A stretch of 64,000 bases of DNA from contig NZ_VFVR01000002.1 of the NCBI RefSeq assembly GCF_006442205.1, positions 186,001 to 250,000 of the forward strand, given 5' to 3'. Every line of letters begins with the position of its first letter. The stretch's first letter is position 1. This DNA is from Mesorhizobium sp. B2-3-12 (lineage in GTDB: Bacteria > Pseudomonadota > Alphaproteobacteria > Rhizobiales > Rhizobiaceae). The translations under genes and the position numbers were made by a program. A model generated the notes under the pieces. The model had not been told where the DNA came from. It did no database searches and was given only the letters and a program-made list of their open reading frames with translations. Below, one piece after another: positions 37,660 to 46,390 of the stretch.

Positions 37660-38637
37660 CTACCAGCTTCCCGAGGAGCCGCCGCCGCCGGACGAACCGC
37701 CGCCGCCCGAAAATCCGCCGCCGCCACCACCCGAAGACCAGCCGCCGCCCGAACTTCCGGACGACCAGCCGCCACCGGATGAGGACCGCCGATGGGGCTC
37801 GAAGGTCATGCCGAGCCAGCGATAGCGCCCGGGCCCCAGTTTCTGGCCGAAGATCGGCGGCAGGACCGAGGCCGCGATGCTGCCGAAGAAAATGATCGCC
37901 CAGATGCCGATGAAAATGGCGAAGAACAGGTCGTCGGAATTGAAGGGCGCCTGCTCGTTGCGCTTGCCGCGCGCCTCCAGCTCCTCCGGATTGCCCTCCA
38001 GCACCATGATCATGTCGTCGACGGCCTTGGAGATGCCGCCCGGGAAATCACCGGCGCGGAACGCCGGCACCATGTCGTTTTCGATGATCAGCTTGGTGTG
38101 CAGGTCGGTCAGCGTGCCTTCCAGCCCATAGCCGACCTCGATGCGCATCTTGCGGTCGTTGGGCGCGACGAGCAGCAGAACGCCATTGTTTTCCTTGGCC
38201 TGGCCGAGCTTCCAGAAGCGAAACAGACGGTTGGCGTAGGGTTCGATTTCCTCGCCATCGAGGCTGGGAATGGTGGCGACAACGATCTGGTCGGAGCCTT
38301 TTGCCTCGAAGTCGGCGAGTTTCTGGGTCAGCGCGGCACGGGTGCCGGCGTCGATGATGCCGGCATAGTCAACCACGCGGCCAGTCAGCGCGGGGAGATC
38401 GGCGGCGAAGGCGGTTAGGGGGAAAAGGAGGATGCCGGCAAGAAGGCCAAGAAAGGTAGCGTAGGCGCGAGGCCCCCCTCTCTGTCCTGCCGGACATCTC
38501 CCCCTCAAGGGGGGAGATTGGCGGCTTCGCTGCCGGCTCTCACTTTGAGAGGTTGAAAATTGGCCAAAGCCTGGACAACGGCTGATCTCCCCCCTTGAGG
38601 GGGAGATGTCCGGCAGGACAGAGGGGGGTGTTTGCAC
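37660..38637 (-). CDS. TPM domain-containing protein, YgcG-like (copy 1), start uncertain
   Basis: Up to 325 residues from a GTG at 38637. The conserved part begins with a signal-like 'FLGLLAGILLFPLTAFAADLPALTG' and matches copy 2 through the TPM domain; the tail is again Gly/Ser-rich. The first about 57 residues are encoded by a palindromic repeat (38473-38629) that lies exactly where the start codon should be. No ATG remains between the repeat and the signal peptide. Starts available are the GTG at 38637 or a TTG at 38508 inside the repeat; neither has a good ribosome binding site. Expression may be altered. Confidence 0.75.
   Translation of the reverse strand: MQTPPSVLPDISPSRGEISRCPGFGQFSTSQSESRQRSRQSPPLRGRCPAGQRGGPRAYATFLGLLAGILLFPLTAFAADLPALTGRVVDYAGIIDAGTRAALTQKLADFEAKGSDQIVVATIPSLDGEEIEPYANRLFRFWKLGQAKENNGVLLLVAPNDRKMRIEVGYGLEGTLTDLHTKLIIENDMVPAFRAGDFPGGISKAVDDMIMVLEGNPEELEARGKRNEQAPFNSDDLFFAIFIGIWAIIFFGSIAASVLPPIFGQKLGPGRYRWLGMTFEPHRRSSSGGGWSSGSSGGGWSSGGGGGGFSGGGGSSGGGGSSGSW
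38473..38629. repeat. Palindromic repeat inserted at the 5' end of a TPM gene
   Basis: The left arm (38473-38518) and right arm (38585-38629) are inverted copies that both contain CTGTCCTGCCGGACATCTCC on one strand; each arm also holds a CTCCCCC/GGGGGAG palindrome. The centre is 66 bases. This is the same class of element as other long palindromes in the window. It has added an artificial N-terminus to the adjacent gene. Confidence 0.85.
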
Positions 38638-38685
38638 GCCAGCGGTCCGTCTTGTGGCAAAGAGACGCTCAGCCGATTTCGCGAA

Positions 38686-39324
38686 TTACCCGCCCTGCTT
38701 CGTGCCGAAATCGACCTTCGGCGGCTGCATCTTGTCTTCGTCGACGGTGAAATTGGCGAAGGGCTCGTTGCTCCGGAACCAGAATGTCGCCCACAGCACC
38801 GACGGGAAGGTCTTCAGCGTCAGATTGTAGTCCTTGACCGCCTGGATGTAGTCGCGGCGGGCAACGGCGATCCGGTTTTCCGTGCCTTCGAGCTGTGCCT
38901 GCAGCGCCAGGAAGTTCTGGTTGGCCTTGAGGTCGGGATAGGCCTCCGACACCGCGATCAGCCGCGACAGCGCGCTGGTCAGCCCGGACTGGGCATCCTG
39001 GAACTTCTTCAGCGCTTCGGGATCCTTCAGCGTTTCCGGCGTCACCGTGATCTGCGTCGCCTTGGCGCGCGCCTCGACCACCGCGTCGAGCGTGTCCTTT
39101 TCATGCGAGGCATAGCCCTTCACCGTCTCGACCAGATTGGGGATGAGGTCGGCCCGGCGCTGATACTGGTTCAGCACCTCGCTCCATGCCGCCTTGGCGT
39201 TTTCCTCCGCCGTCGGGATGGTGTTGTAGCCACAGCCGGCAAGCAGCGGCAGCACGATTGCCATCATCAGGAAGGCGGGCAGCGTGCGGAATGTCGACGG
39301 TCGGGCAAGGCGCTGGGCAAGCAT
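38686..39324 (-). CDS. lemA: LemA family lipoprotein
   Basis: 212 residues. The N-terminus has a lipobox LLAGC followed by 'GYNTIPTAEENAKAAWSEVLNQYQRRADLIPNLVETVKGYA', the LemA signature, so a lipoprotein anchored by Cys near residue 30. The rest is long helices with 'ALSRLIAVSEAYPDLKANQNFLALQAQLEGTENRIAVARRDYI'. LemA commonly pairs with TPM/YgcG proteins; the function of the pair is unknown. First gene of the four-gene cluster (lemA and three TPM genes). Longer frame to 39597 is not supported. Confidence 0.95.
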   Translation of the reverse strand: MLAQRLARPSTFRTLPAFLMMAIVLPLLAGCGYNTIPTAEENAKAAWSEVLNQYQRRADLIPNLVETVKGYASHEKDTLDAVVEARAKATQITVTPETLKDPEALKKFQDAQSGLTSALSRLIAVSEAYPDLKANQNFLALQAQLEGTENRIAVARRDYIQAVKDYNLTLKTFPSVLWATFWFRSNEPFANFTVDEDKMQPPKVDFGTKQGG

Positions 39325-39477
39325 GATGGGATCCCTCGATAGAAGTTGCATGCGAAGCATTACCACAATCGGCGCGCAAGAAAACGGCAACGGCGCGCCA
39401 GGAATACACCGCGCCTCGCAGGGCCCTGTGATTGGCCGCGCGAACGCGATAAGCTCCTGTGAAAACAGGACATCATC

Positions 39478-39729
39478 ATGGCGCAACGCCAGGACAGCGA
39501 CAGCGAATCGCGCCGTATCCTCGAGCGCGTCGCGCAGGAGACCGATCCGGCCGGCAACTCTTTCGTGGCGCGGACGACGAAAGGCGTGCGCGACCATGTC
39601 TCCGCCGTCGATGCCGACCGAACGGATCCGATCGAGGTCTGGGGCACGCGTATTGGCCGGATACTCGGCCTGCTTCTGGCGCTGGGCCTGATGGTCTGGC
39701 TCGTGCTTTTCCTCACCCGGGGCAGCTAG
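39478..39729 (+). CDS. Small membrane-anchored hypothetical protein
   Basis: 83 residues. A hydrophilic, charged first half ('DSESRRILERVAQETDPAG', 'GVRDHVSAVDADRTDPIEVWG') and one C-terminal membrane helix 'ILGLLLALGLMVWLVLFLTRG' (about 61-81). Tail-anchored topology is likely. The family is unrecognised, though the sequence looks under constraint and fills the space before pdxY, 12 bases away, so the pair is probably one operon. Confidence 0.7.
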   Translation: MAQRQDSDSESRRILERVAQETDPAGNSFVARTTKGVRDHVSAVDADRTDPIEVWGTRIGRILGLLLALGLMVWLVLFLTRGS

Positions 39730-39741
39730 GAATCAAAAACA

Positions 39742-40626
39742 ATGAGCGCCGAAAAACCCGACGCGCCGCGCGCGGTCATCGTCATTTCCAGCCATGTCGC
39801 CCGTGGCTCCGTCGGCAACCGCGCCGCCGTCTTCGCGCTGGAAACGCTGGGGTTTCCGGTCTGGGCGGTGCCGACAATCATCCTGCCCTGGCATCCCGGC
39901 CATGGCCGCGCCACCCGCATCGTGCCGCCGCTCGACCAGTTCAAGGCGCTGATGGCCGATCTGGAGCGCGCGCCGTGGCTCGGTGAAGTGGGCGCGGTGC
40001 TCTCCGGTTACCTCGGCGAGGCCGGCCAGGCCGAGGCCGTCGCCTCGCTGGTCGCAGCGGTCAAGGCCAGGACGCCTGACGCCGTCTATATCTGCGATCC
40101 GGTGATGGGCGATTCCGGCGGCCTCTACGTGCCCGAGCCCACCGCCGCCGCCATGCGCGACCGGCTGATGCCGATCGCCGACATCGCCACCCCCAACCGC
40201 TATGAGCTGGAATGGATGGCGGGCGCGCCGCTGCCCGACCTCAAATCGGTGATCTCGGCCGCACTTCATGCCGGACCGTCGACCATGCTGGTCACCTCGG
40301 CACCGTCGATGATTTCAGGCGGCACCGGCAATTTGCTGCTCGACGGCACGCAGGCGCTGCTCGCCGAACACCGCCTGATCGACAAGCCGCCGAACGGCCT
40401 TGGCGACCTGACCGCGGCGGTCTACCTGGCGCGCATCCTCTCCGGCCAGCCGGCGATCAAGGCGCTGCAGTCCACCACGGCGGCGGTCTACGAGATCCTG
40501 GCGCGCACGGCCAAGCGCGGCGGCGACGAATTGCAGCTCGAAACCGATGCGCAAAGCCTGTCGCACCCGATGGCCATGGTCCAGCTTCGCCACCTGGCGC
40601 ATCCGGGGCGGGACCGCCGGGCGTGA
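39742..40626 (+). CDS. pdxY: Pyridoxal kinase
   Basis: 294 residues of the PfkB-like pyridoxal kinase family, which phosphorylates pyridoxal for cofactor salvage. Visible: N-terminal 'VISSHVARGSVGNRAAVFALETLGFPVWAVPTIILPWHPG', 'VYICDPVMGDSGGLYVPEP' near 115, 'ATPNRYELEWMAG' near 150, and the catalytic Gly-x-Gly-Asp 'NGLGDLTAAVYLARIL' near 220. The stop overlaps the next gene start (GTGA), so it is coupled to the DUF429 gene. Confidence 0.94.
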   Translation: MSAEKPDAPRAVIVISSHVARGSVGNRAAVFALETLGFPVWAVPTIILPWHPGHGRATRIVPPLDQFKALMADLERAPWLGEVGAVLSGYLGEAGQAEAVASLVAAVKARTPDAVYICDPVMGDSGGLYVPEPTAAAMRDRLMPIADIATPNRYELEWMAGAPLPDLKSVISAALHAGPSTMLVTSAPSMISGGTGNLLLDGTQALLAEHRLIDKPPNGLGDLTAAVYLARILSGQPAIKALQSTTAAVYEILARTAKRGGDELQLETDAQSLSHPMAMVQLRHLAHPGRDRRA

Positions 40627-41393
40627 CCCCGGCCAAGGTCGCGCTCGTCGGCGCCGATGGCTGCAAGGCCGGCTGGATTGCCGTGCGACGCAATCCGGGG
40701 ATCGCTCCGTCGGTCGATGTCTTCCCCACATTCGCTGCCCTGCTGGCAACGATCCCCGATGACGCGATCGTCGCCGTCGACATGCCGATCGGCCTGCCGG
40801 AGTTGTCGCAAAAGGGCGGGCGCGGACCGGAAGCGCTGGTCCGGCCGCTGCTCGGCCCGCGCCAGTCCAGCGTCTTTTCGATCCCGTCCCGCGCCGCGCT
40901 CTATGCCGAGACCTGCGACTTCACCACGATCGAAGCCTGGTACGCCGCGCATCGCAGTGCAAGCGAGGTGGCCAGGACCACATCCGATCCACCGCGCGGC
41001 GTTTCCATCCAGGCCTTCGGCATCTTCTCGAAAATCCGCGAGATCGACACCTTGCTGATCGCGCGGCCCGATTTGCGGCGCCGCGTCTTCGAATCGCATC
41101 CGGAAGTCGCCTTCTGTCGCCTGAACGGCGATCAGGCTATGTCGCTGCCGAAGAAGATCAAAGGTGCGGTCAACCCGGCAGGCATGGCGGAGCGCAGGGC
41201 ACTGCTTTGCCGGCACGGCTATGACATGGATTTCCTCGACCGACCGCCGCCCCGTGGTGCGGCCGCCGACGATTTCCTCGATGCGGCCGCGATGGCGCTG
41301 ATCGCCGGCCGCATCGCCAGCGGCGAAGCAAAACCGTTTCCCGACCCGCCGCTCGCTGACGGTTTTGGCATACCGGTCGCCATCTGGGCGTGA
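40623..41393 (+). CDS. DUF429 domain-containing protein
   Basis: 256 residues from a GTG at 40623 that overlaps the pdxY stop by 4 bases. 'LVGADGCKAGWIAV' at the start, 'VAVDMPIGLPE' near 55, 'RQSSVFSIPSR' near 85, and 'ESHPEVAFCRLNG' near 160 are the hallmarks of DUF429, a RNase H-like fold family predicted to be nucleases. The Asp/Glu residues in those stretches could form the metal site. Role unknown. It continues the pdxY operon. Confidence 0.9.
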   Translation: MTPAKVALVGADGCKAGWIAVRRNPGIAPSVDVFPTFAALLATIPDDAIVAVDMPIGLPELSQKGGRGPEALVRPLLGPRQSSVFSIPSRAALYAETCDFTTIEAWYAAHRSASEVARTTSDPPRGVSIQAFGIFSKIREIDTLLIARPDLRRRVFESHPEVAFCRLNGDQAMSLPKKIKGAVNPAGMAERRALLCRHGYDMDFLDRPPPRGAAADDFLDAAAMALIAGRIASGEAKPFPDPPLADGFGIPVAIWA

Positions 41394-41585
41394 CAATGTC
41401 CGAAGGCAACCCGCTACGGCGCATGGCATTTGTGGCCAGCCCCTACAATTCCGCATTGCTCGAAGCGGGCTTTTACCGTTAGAGCCTTCCTCGACCGCAA
41501 CGCATCGGCCCGAAAGCCGGAATCGGTTTTCGCGTAAGCAAAATAGCAGAGCTGCCGCCTCCAACCGGAAAGGCCTTAGCCGCCC

Positions 41586-42230
41586 ATGCCTCATCTTCCC
41601 GAACACCTCCTCGTCGGCTACCGCAATTTCATGAACGGCCGCTACCTCACCGAGAGCGGCCGCTATCGCGAACTCGCCCGCGAAGGCCAGGCGCCCGAAA
41701 CCATGATCGTCGCCTGTTGCGACTCGCGATCCGCGCCCGAGGCGATCTTCGACGCCGGCCCCGGCGAACTCTTCGTGCTGCGCAATGTCGGCAATCTGGT
41801 GCCGCCTTACGAGCCGGACGGCGAGTTCCATTCGACCTCGGCCGCGCTCGAATTCGCCGTGCAGAGCCTCAAGGTCAAGAACATCGTCGTCATGGGTCAT
41901 GGCCGCTGCGGCGGCATCCGCGCCGCGCTCGATACCAATTCCGCGCCGCTTTCCCCCGGCGACTTCATCGGCAAGTGGATGAGCCTGATCGCGCCGGCCG
42001 CCGAAACAGTGTCGGCCAGCACCCTCATGACGGCGACGGAGCGCCAGACGGCACTCGAGCGCATCTCGATCCGCTATTCCATTGCCAATCTGAGAACCTT
42101 TCCCTGCGTCTCGATCCTCGAGGGCAAGGGGCGGCTGTCGCTGCACGGAGCCTGGTTCGACATTTCGACCGGCGAACTCTGGGTGATGAACAAGGAGACC
42201 GGCGATTTCGAGCGACCGGTGCTGGAATGA
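41586..42230 (+). CDS. Beta-carbonic anhydrase
   Basis: 214 residues. Zinc ligands and dyad are visible: Cys44, Asp46 and Arg48 in 'ACCDSRSAPEAIF', and His105 and Cys108 in 'GHGRCGGIRAAL'. It interconverts CO2 and bicarbonate in the cytosol. A 192-base gap before it holds no supported gene. The stop overlaps the next ATG (ATGA), so the small NTF2-like gene is coupled. Confidence 0.95.
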   Translation: MPHLPEHLLVGYRNFMNGRYLTESGRYRELAREGQAPETMIVACCDSRSAPEAIFDAGPGELFVLRNVGNLVPPYEPDGEFHSTSAALEFAVQSLKVKNIVVMGHGRCGGIRAALDTNSAPLSPGDFIGKWMSLIAPAAETVSASTLMTATERQTALERISIRYSIANLRTFPCVSILEGKGRLSLHGAWFDISTGELWVMNKETGDFERPVLE

Positions 42231-42661
42231 GCGGCACGGCGCGCCGGGTGATGAACGTCCGGCCGGTCGTTTTCACCGCCGTCGCACTGCTGATAGCGAT
42301 CGTTGCCGCCCGCGCCGATGACCGCGCCCTCATCAGCCGCTGGTATTCGGCGCTGCTGGTCGCCGACCGCACAGAACTCGCCGACCTGCTCGCCGACGAT
42401 GTCCGCATCAAGCTCGACGACCTTGGCGTCGTCCAGAGCAAGCAGGAATTCATCGCTTCGCTCGACGAATGGAAAGGCGCGGTTGCCGGTGCCGCTATCC
42501 GGCACCGCATCGAGAAGAGCGAAGGCGGGGTCACCACCGTGATCGCCTGCTACGATTTCCCCAACAATGACATGCTGATGCAGGAAACCTTCGCGGTGAG
42601 CGACAACCGCATCACCGCCAGCTCGCAGGCGGCAATCGCTGAAAACTGCGAGGGCTATTGA
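42227..42661 (+). CDS. Small secreted NTF2-like/SnoaL-fold protein
   Basis: 144 residues. The hydrophobic N-terminus (about 12-29, ending 'AIVAARA-DD') looks like a signal peptide. The mature part 'LISRWYSALLVADRTELADLLADDVRIKLDDLGVVQSKQEFIASLDEW' has the helix pattern and 'LADDV' turn of NTF2-like cone folds. Function unknown. Coupled to the carbonic anhydrase by ATGA overlap; an alternative ATG lies at 42251. Confidence 0.7.
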   Translation: MSGTARRVMNVRPVVFTAVALLIAIVAARADDRALISRWYSALLVADRTELADLLADDVRIKLDDLGVVQSKQEFIASLDEWKGAVAGAAIRHRIEKSEGGVTTVIACYDFPNNDMLMQETFAVSDNRITASSQAAIAENCEGY

Positions 42662-42751
42662 GGCGGATCGCCCAACTGGCATATTGCGGGCCCGCGGGCC
42701 GCGCCCTACATCGGTGACACCCTCCTTCCCGATGCCAGCGAAAGACCCTCC

Positions 42752-44806
42752 ATGCCCTCTACGAAAGCCGTCGACCTCGCCGCCCATCCCTTGACCGCGT
42801 GGCAAGGACCGCTCGGCCTGCCCGATTTTGCCCAGATTGGCGACGGTGATTTCTCCCCGGTCTTCGACGCCGCGCTGAAGGCGCATGAAGCAGAGGTCGA
42901 CGCGATATCAGGCAACGAGGACGCGCCGACCATCGAGAACACGCTTGCCGCGCTGGAACTGGGCGGCGAGGCGCTCGATCACGTCTCGTCGATCTTCTGG
43001 TGCCGCGCCGGCGCCTATACCAACGAAACGATCCAGGCGCTGGAGCGCGACATTTCGCCGAAGATGTCGAGGCACTTCTCCGCGATCTCGATGAACGAAA
43101 AACTGTTTGCCCGCATCGACGACCTCTACCAGCGCCGCGAGAGCCTGCAGCTCGATCCCGAGACGCTGCGTGTCCTGGAGAAGACCTGGAAGGGTTTCGT
43201 CCGTTCCGGCGCCAAGCTCGATGCCGACGGCAAGAAGCGGCTGGCCAAGATCAGTGAAGAGCTGTCGTCGCTCGGCACGACTTTCGGGCAAAACGTGCTG
43301 GCCGACGAGCGCGACTGGGCGCTGTTCCTCGACGAGGCGGACCTTGCCGGCCTGCCGGACTTCGTGAAAAGCTCGATGGCCGAGGCCGCCGAGATACGTG
43401 GCCAGAAGGGCCGCTACGCCGTCACCCTGTCGCGCTCGATCTACGAGCCGTTCACCACCTTCTCCGAGCGCCGCGACCTGCGTGAGATTGCCTATCGCGC
43501 CTTCACCATGCGCGGCCAGAATGGTGGTGCGTCCGACAACACGGCCGTGGTGCGCGATATGCTGAAGCTGCGCGCCGAAAAGGCGAAGCTGCTCGGCTAT
43601 GCCTCCTTCGCCGCGCTCAAGCTCGACGACACAATGGCCAAGACACCGAAGGCGGTGCATGCGCTGCTCGACCCGGTCTGGGAAAAGGCGCTGGAAAAGG
43701 CCGCCGCCGACCAGAAGGAACTGGAGCGGCTTGCGGCGCAAGCCGGCAGCAACGAAAAATTCGCCGCCTGGGACTGGCGCTTCTACCAGGAAAAGCTGCG
43801 CGCGGAAAAGTTCGCTTTCGATGAGGCCGAACTGAAACCCTACCTGCAGCTCGACCGCGTCATCGACGCCTGTTTCGACGTGGCCACACGGCTGTTCGGC
43901 ATCACTTTCGAGGAGAAGCAGGGGATCGCCGCCTGGCACCCGGACGCGCGCGTCTTCGTGGTGAAAAACGCCGATGGCAGCGAGCGTGGTCTGTTCCTGG
44001 CCGACTATTTCGCGCGGCCTTCAAAACGCTCCGGCGCCTGGATGAGCGCGCTGAAGTCCGGCTACCGTCTCGGCCATGGCTCCAGGCCGGTGATCTACAA
44101 CATCATGAACTTCGCCAAGCCGCCGGCGGGCGAACCGGCGCTGCTGTCGGTCGACGAGGCGAAAACCTTGTTCCATGAGTTCGGCCATGCGCTGCACGGC
44201 ATGCTGACCGACGTCACCTGGCCATCGGTTTCCGGAACCTCGGTCAGCCGCGACTTCGTCGAGTTGCCTTCCCAACTCTACGAGCACTGGCTGACAGTGC
44301 CGGCGGTGCTGGAAAAGCACGCGCTGCATGTCAAGACCGGCAAGCCGATGCCCAAGGCGCTGCTCGACAAGATGCTGGCCGCGCGCACTTTCGGCGCCGG
44401 CTTCGCGACCGTCGAATTCACCGCCTCGGCGCTGATCGACATGGCCTATCACGCGCGGCCCGATGCGCCGGAAGAGCCACTTCGTTTCGAGGCCGAAACA
44501 TTGCAAAAGCTCGACATGCCCGATACGATCGCGATGCGCCATCGCACCCCGCATTTCGGTCATGTCTTTGCGGGCGACGGCTATTCGGCCGGCTATTATT
44601 CCTACATGTGGTCGGAAGTGCTCGACGCCGACGCTTTCGCCGCCTTCGAGGAAACGGGCGACCCCTTCAACCCGGCGCTGGCCGAACGGCTGCGCAAGAA
44701 CATCTACGCCGCCGGGGGCTCGAAGGATCCCGAAGAGCTTTACACCGCGTTTCGCGGCAAGATGCCTTCGCCGGACGCGATGATGGTGAAGCGGGGCTTG
44801 GTGTGA
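42752..44806 (+). CDS. M3 family metallopeptidase (oligopeptidase A / dipeptidyl carboxypeptidase type)
   Basis: 684 residues, normal for the family. Zinc motif HEFGH in 'TLFHEFGHALHGMLTDV' near residue 475, third ligand Glu in the helix further on, and substrate loop 'GHVFAGDGYSAGYYSYMWSEVLDADAFAAFEETG' near 608. N-terminal helical lid present. Cytosolic peptidase that trims oligopeptides; Dcp and PrlC are both possible. AAGACCC-rich leader without an obvious strong binding site. Ends at a bidirectional hairpin. Confidence 0.95.
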   Translation: MPSTKAVDLAAHPLTAWQGPLGLPDFAQIGDGDFSPVFDAALKAHEAEVDAISGNEDAPTIENTLAALELGGEALDHVSSIFWCRAGAYTNETIQALERDISPKMSRHFSAISMNEKLFARIDDLYQRRESLQLDPETLRVLEKTWKGFVRSGAKLDADGKKRLAKISEELSSLGTTFGQNVLADERDWALFLDEADLAGLPDFVKSSMAEAAEIRGQKGRYAVTLSRSIYEPFTTFSERRDLREIAYRAFTMRGQNGGASDNTAVVRDMLKLRAEKAKLLGYASFAALKLDDTMAKTPKAVHALLDPVWEKALEKAAADQKELERLAAQAGSNEKFAAWDWRFYQEKLRAEKFAFDEAELKPYLQLDRVIDACFDVATRLFGITFEEKQGIAAWHPDARVFVVKNADGSERGLFLADYFARPSKRSGAWMSALKSGYRLGHGSRPVIYNIMNFAKPPAGEPALLSVDEAKTLFHEFGHALHGMLTDVTWPSVSGTSVSRDFVELPSQLYEHWLTVPAVLEKHALHVKTGKPMPKALLDKMLAARTFGAGFATVEFTASALIDMAYHARPDAPEEPLRFEAETLQKLDMPDTIAMRHRTPHFGHVFAGDGYSAGYYSYMWSEVLDADAFAAFEETGDPFNPALAERLRKNIYAAGGSKDPEELYTAFRGKMPSPDAMMVKRGLV

Positions 44807-44813
44807 TTAGCCG

Positions 44814-44837
44814 ATCTCCCCCCTCGAGGGGGGAGAT
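44814..44837. terminator. Perfect palindrome between convergent M3 and M81 genes
   Basis: ATCTCCCCCCTCGAGGGGGGAGAT is a perfect 24-base palindrome in the 30-base gap between gene ends. It shares its core with the palindromic repeat arms seen elsewhere, and probably terminates both genes. Confidence 0.7.
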
Positions 44838-46318
44838 TAGCTAGCTTCAACCCAAGGATCCTTCACCCGTGGCCACACCGGCCGCGTCAGCTTCTTGTAA
44901 TTCGTCGCCGCCGGGTTGCTGGGATACGAACTCGGCGCCGCGACATAGATGATCTCGGCGGCGATCGGCTCGAAGCCGGCATAAAAGTGGTTGGTCGACT
45001 TGATCAGCAGAATGTCTTTCGACAGCGGTTCGATGCCGATGTTGGAAAAGACATCCGGCTCGAAGGTCTGCGTGCGATTGGTGTTCAGGATCACATCGAC
45101 CTCGGTGCCTTCGATCCGCACCACCGCCGACGGTCCCAATGTCACGCGACTCGGCCCGAAACTCTGCCAGCCCTGCCCGACAGCCTTCAGCACGGTGACG
45201 CGCGCGTCGATCGGCTCGCCTGCCTGCGGCCCGGCCTTGCCGCCGAAGCGCAGGTCGATGACCGCGCCCTCGCCCGCCGCCTGGCAGAACATCACCGCGA
45301 TCGGATCCCAGATCGTCGCCACACCGACGTTTGTGATGCCGCGCGTCAGGAGTTCGCGCAGCACGATGGTGCCGTCGCCCGGCACGCCGCCACCGGGATT
45401 GTCCCAGATATCGGCGATGACGACCGGCTTGTCGCTGCGTTGCGCGCGCACCGCGAGCGCCTGTTCGATGCCGGCGGCGGCGGAGAGCATGGCCATGGCC
45501 GTCGTTTCGCGCATGGCGTAGAGCTCGCGCCCCAGCCGCTCGGCCAGCGCATCGCCCCTGGCCTTGTCATTGTCGGTGACGACAAGGATGCGCGTGCCCA
45601 TCTCGGGCACGTCGGCGGCCATGAAGCCGTGGATGACCGAGACAGACAGCACGCCGTCCTTGCCGTGCAGCGCCTTGATGCGGTCGACGAAGGAGCGCAT
45701 CGGCTCGCGGCTGGTCGGCAGCACCTGGATCATGCGGCAATCGAAGGTCGAGATGACAGGCTTGATCTCGCCACGCGCCGCCGCCAGCCCAAGCTCGACG
45801 ACATGCTCGCCACGCTCGTAGAAATCGGTGTGCGGGAATTCGAGGAAATAGGCCATGACATTGCAGGCCGCCACGCGGCTGGGCGTAAGATGGCTGTGCG
45901 GATCGAACTCGCAGGCGATCGTCACGCCAGGCCCGACGATGCCGCGCACGCGCTCCAGCAGATCGCCCTCGCAATCGTCATAGCCTTGCGCCACCATGGC
46001 GCCATGCAGGCCCAGCATGACGGCATCGACCGGCAAGGCGGCCTTCAGTTGATCGAGGATTTCGTCGCGCAGCGCCTCATAGGTCTGGCGCTGCACCAGG
46101 CCGCCGGGCTCGGCCCAGGTCGCGGTGCCTTCGATCACGGTGAGACCTTCCGCGGCCGCGCGGCGGCGCAGCGCCACGATCGGCGAGGAGCACAGCGTCG
46201 GCGTTTCCGGATGCTTGCCCGGCCCGGCATAGAACGCCATCTCGAACGAGGCCCGGTCTGTCGGCACCGGCGAGAAGGTGTTGGTTTCCGTCGCCAGCGA
46301 GGCGGTGAAGATGCGCAT
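44837..46318 (-). CDS. M81 family metallopeptidase (MlrC/microcystinase C-like)
   Basis: 493 residues. The N-terminal MlrC domain carries metal-binding residues in 'LGLHGAMVAQGYDDCEGDLLE' and 'CEFDPHSHLT', with 'TDFYERGEHVV' following. The C-terminal MlrC_C domain has 'VIADIWDNPGGGVPGDGTIVLRELLTRG'. Named after the peptidase that opens linearised microcystin, but most members sit beside sugar or peptide ABC importers and have unknown substrates. Here it is the last gene of a minus-strand operon after two permeases, 72 bases away. The ATG at 46318 has GGGAG upstream. Confidence 0.93.
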   Translation of the reverse strand: MRIFTASLATETNTFSPVPTDRASFEMAFYAGPGKHPETPTLCSSPIVALRRRAAAEGLTVIEGTATWAEPGGLVQRQTYEALRDEILDQLKAALPVDAVMLGLHGAMVAQGYDDCEGDLLERVRGIVGPGVTIACEFDPHSHLTPSRVAACNVMAYFLEFPHTDFYERGEHVVELGLAAARGEIKPVISTFDCRMIQVLPTSREPMRSFVDRIKALHGKDGVLSVSVIHGFMAADVPEMGTRILVVTDNDKARGDALAERLGRELYAMRETTAMAMLSAAAGIEQALAVRAQRSDKPVVIADIWDNPGGGVPGDGTIVLRELLTRGITNVGVATIWDPIAVMFCQAAGEGAVIDLRFGGKAGPQAGEPIDARVTVLKAVGQGWQSFGPSRVTLGPSAVVRIEGTEVDVILNTNRTQTFEPDVFSNIGIEPLSKDILLIKSTNHFYAGFEPIAAEIIYVAAPSSYPSNPAATNYKKLTRPVWPRVKDPWVEAS

Positions 46319-46390
46319 GAAAGCTCCCTGGACTTCTTTGTTTTTTCGCAATTCCGGGCGGAAACCGCTGCGCCCTTCTTGCCGGAATTG

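Noticed and set aside
36770-37800. Gly/Ser/Trp and Pro-rich repeats considered as a possible CRISPR or minisatellite
   Set aside because: They are the coding sequence for the Gly/Ser-rich tails of TPM proteins; there are no spacer-like units.
41396-41482. 28-codon ORF after the DUF429 gene with a stretch 'RRMAFVASP' that recalls the start of rhizobial NAD kinases
   Set aside because: Too short, followed at once by a stop, with no further NAD kinase sequence; the similarity covers under ten residues and may be chance.
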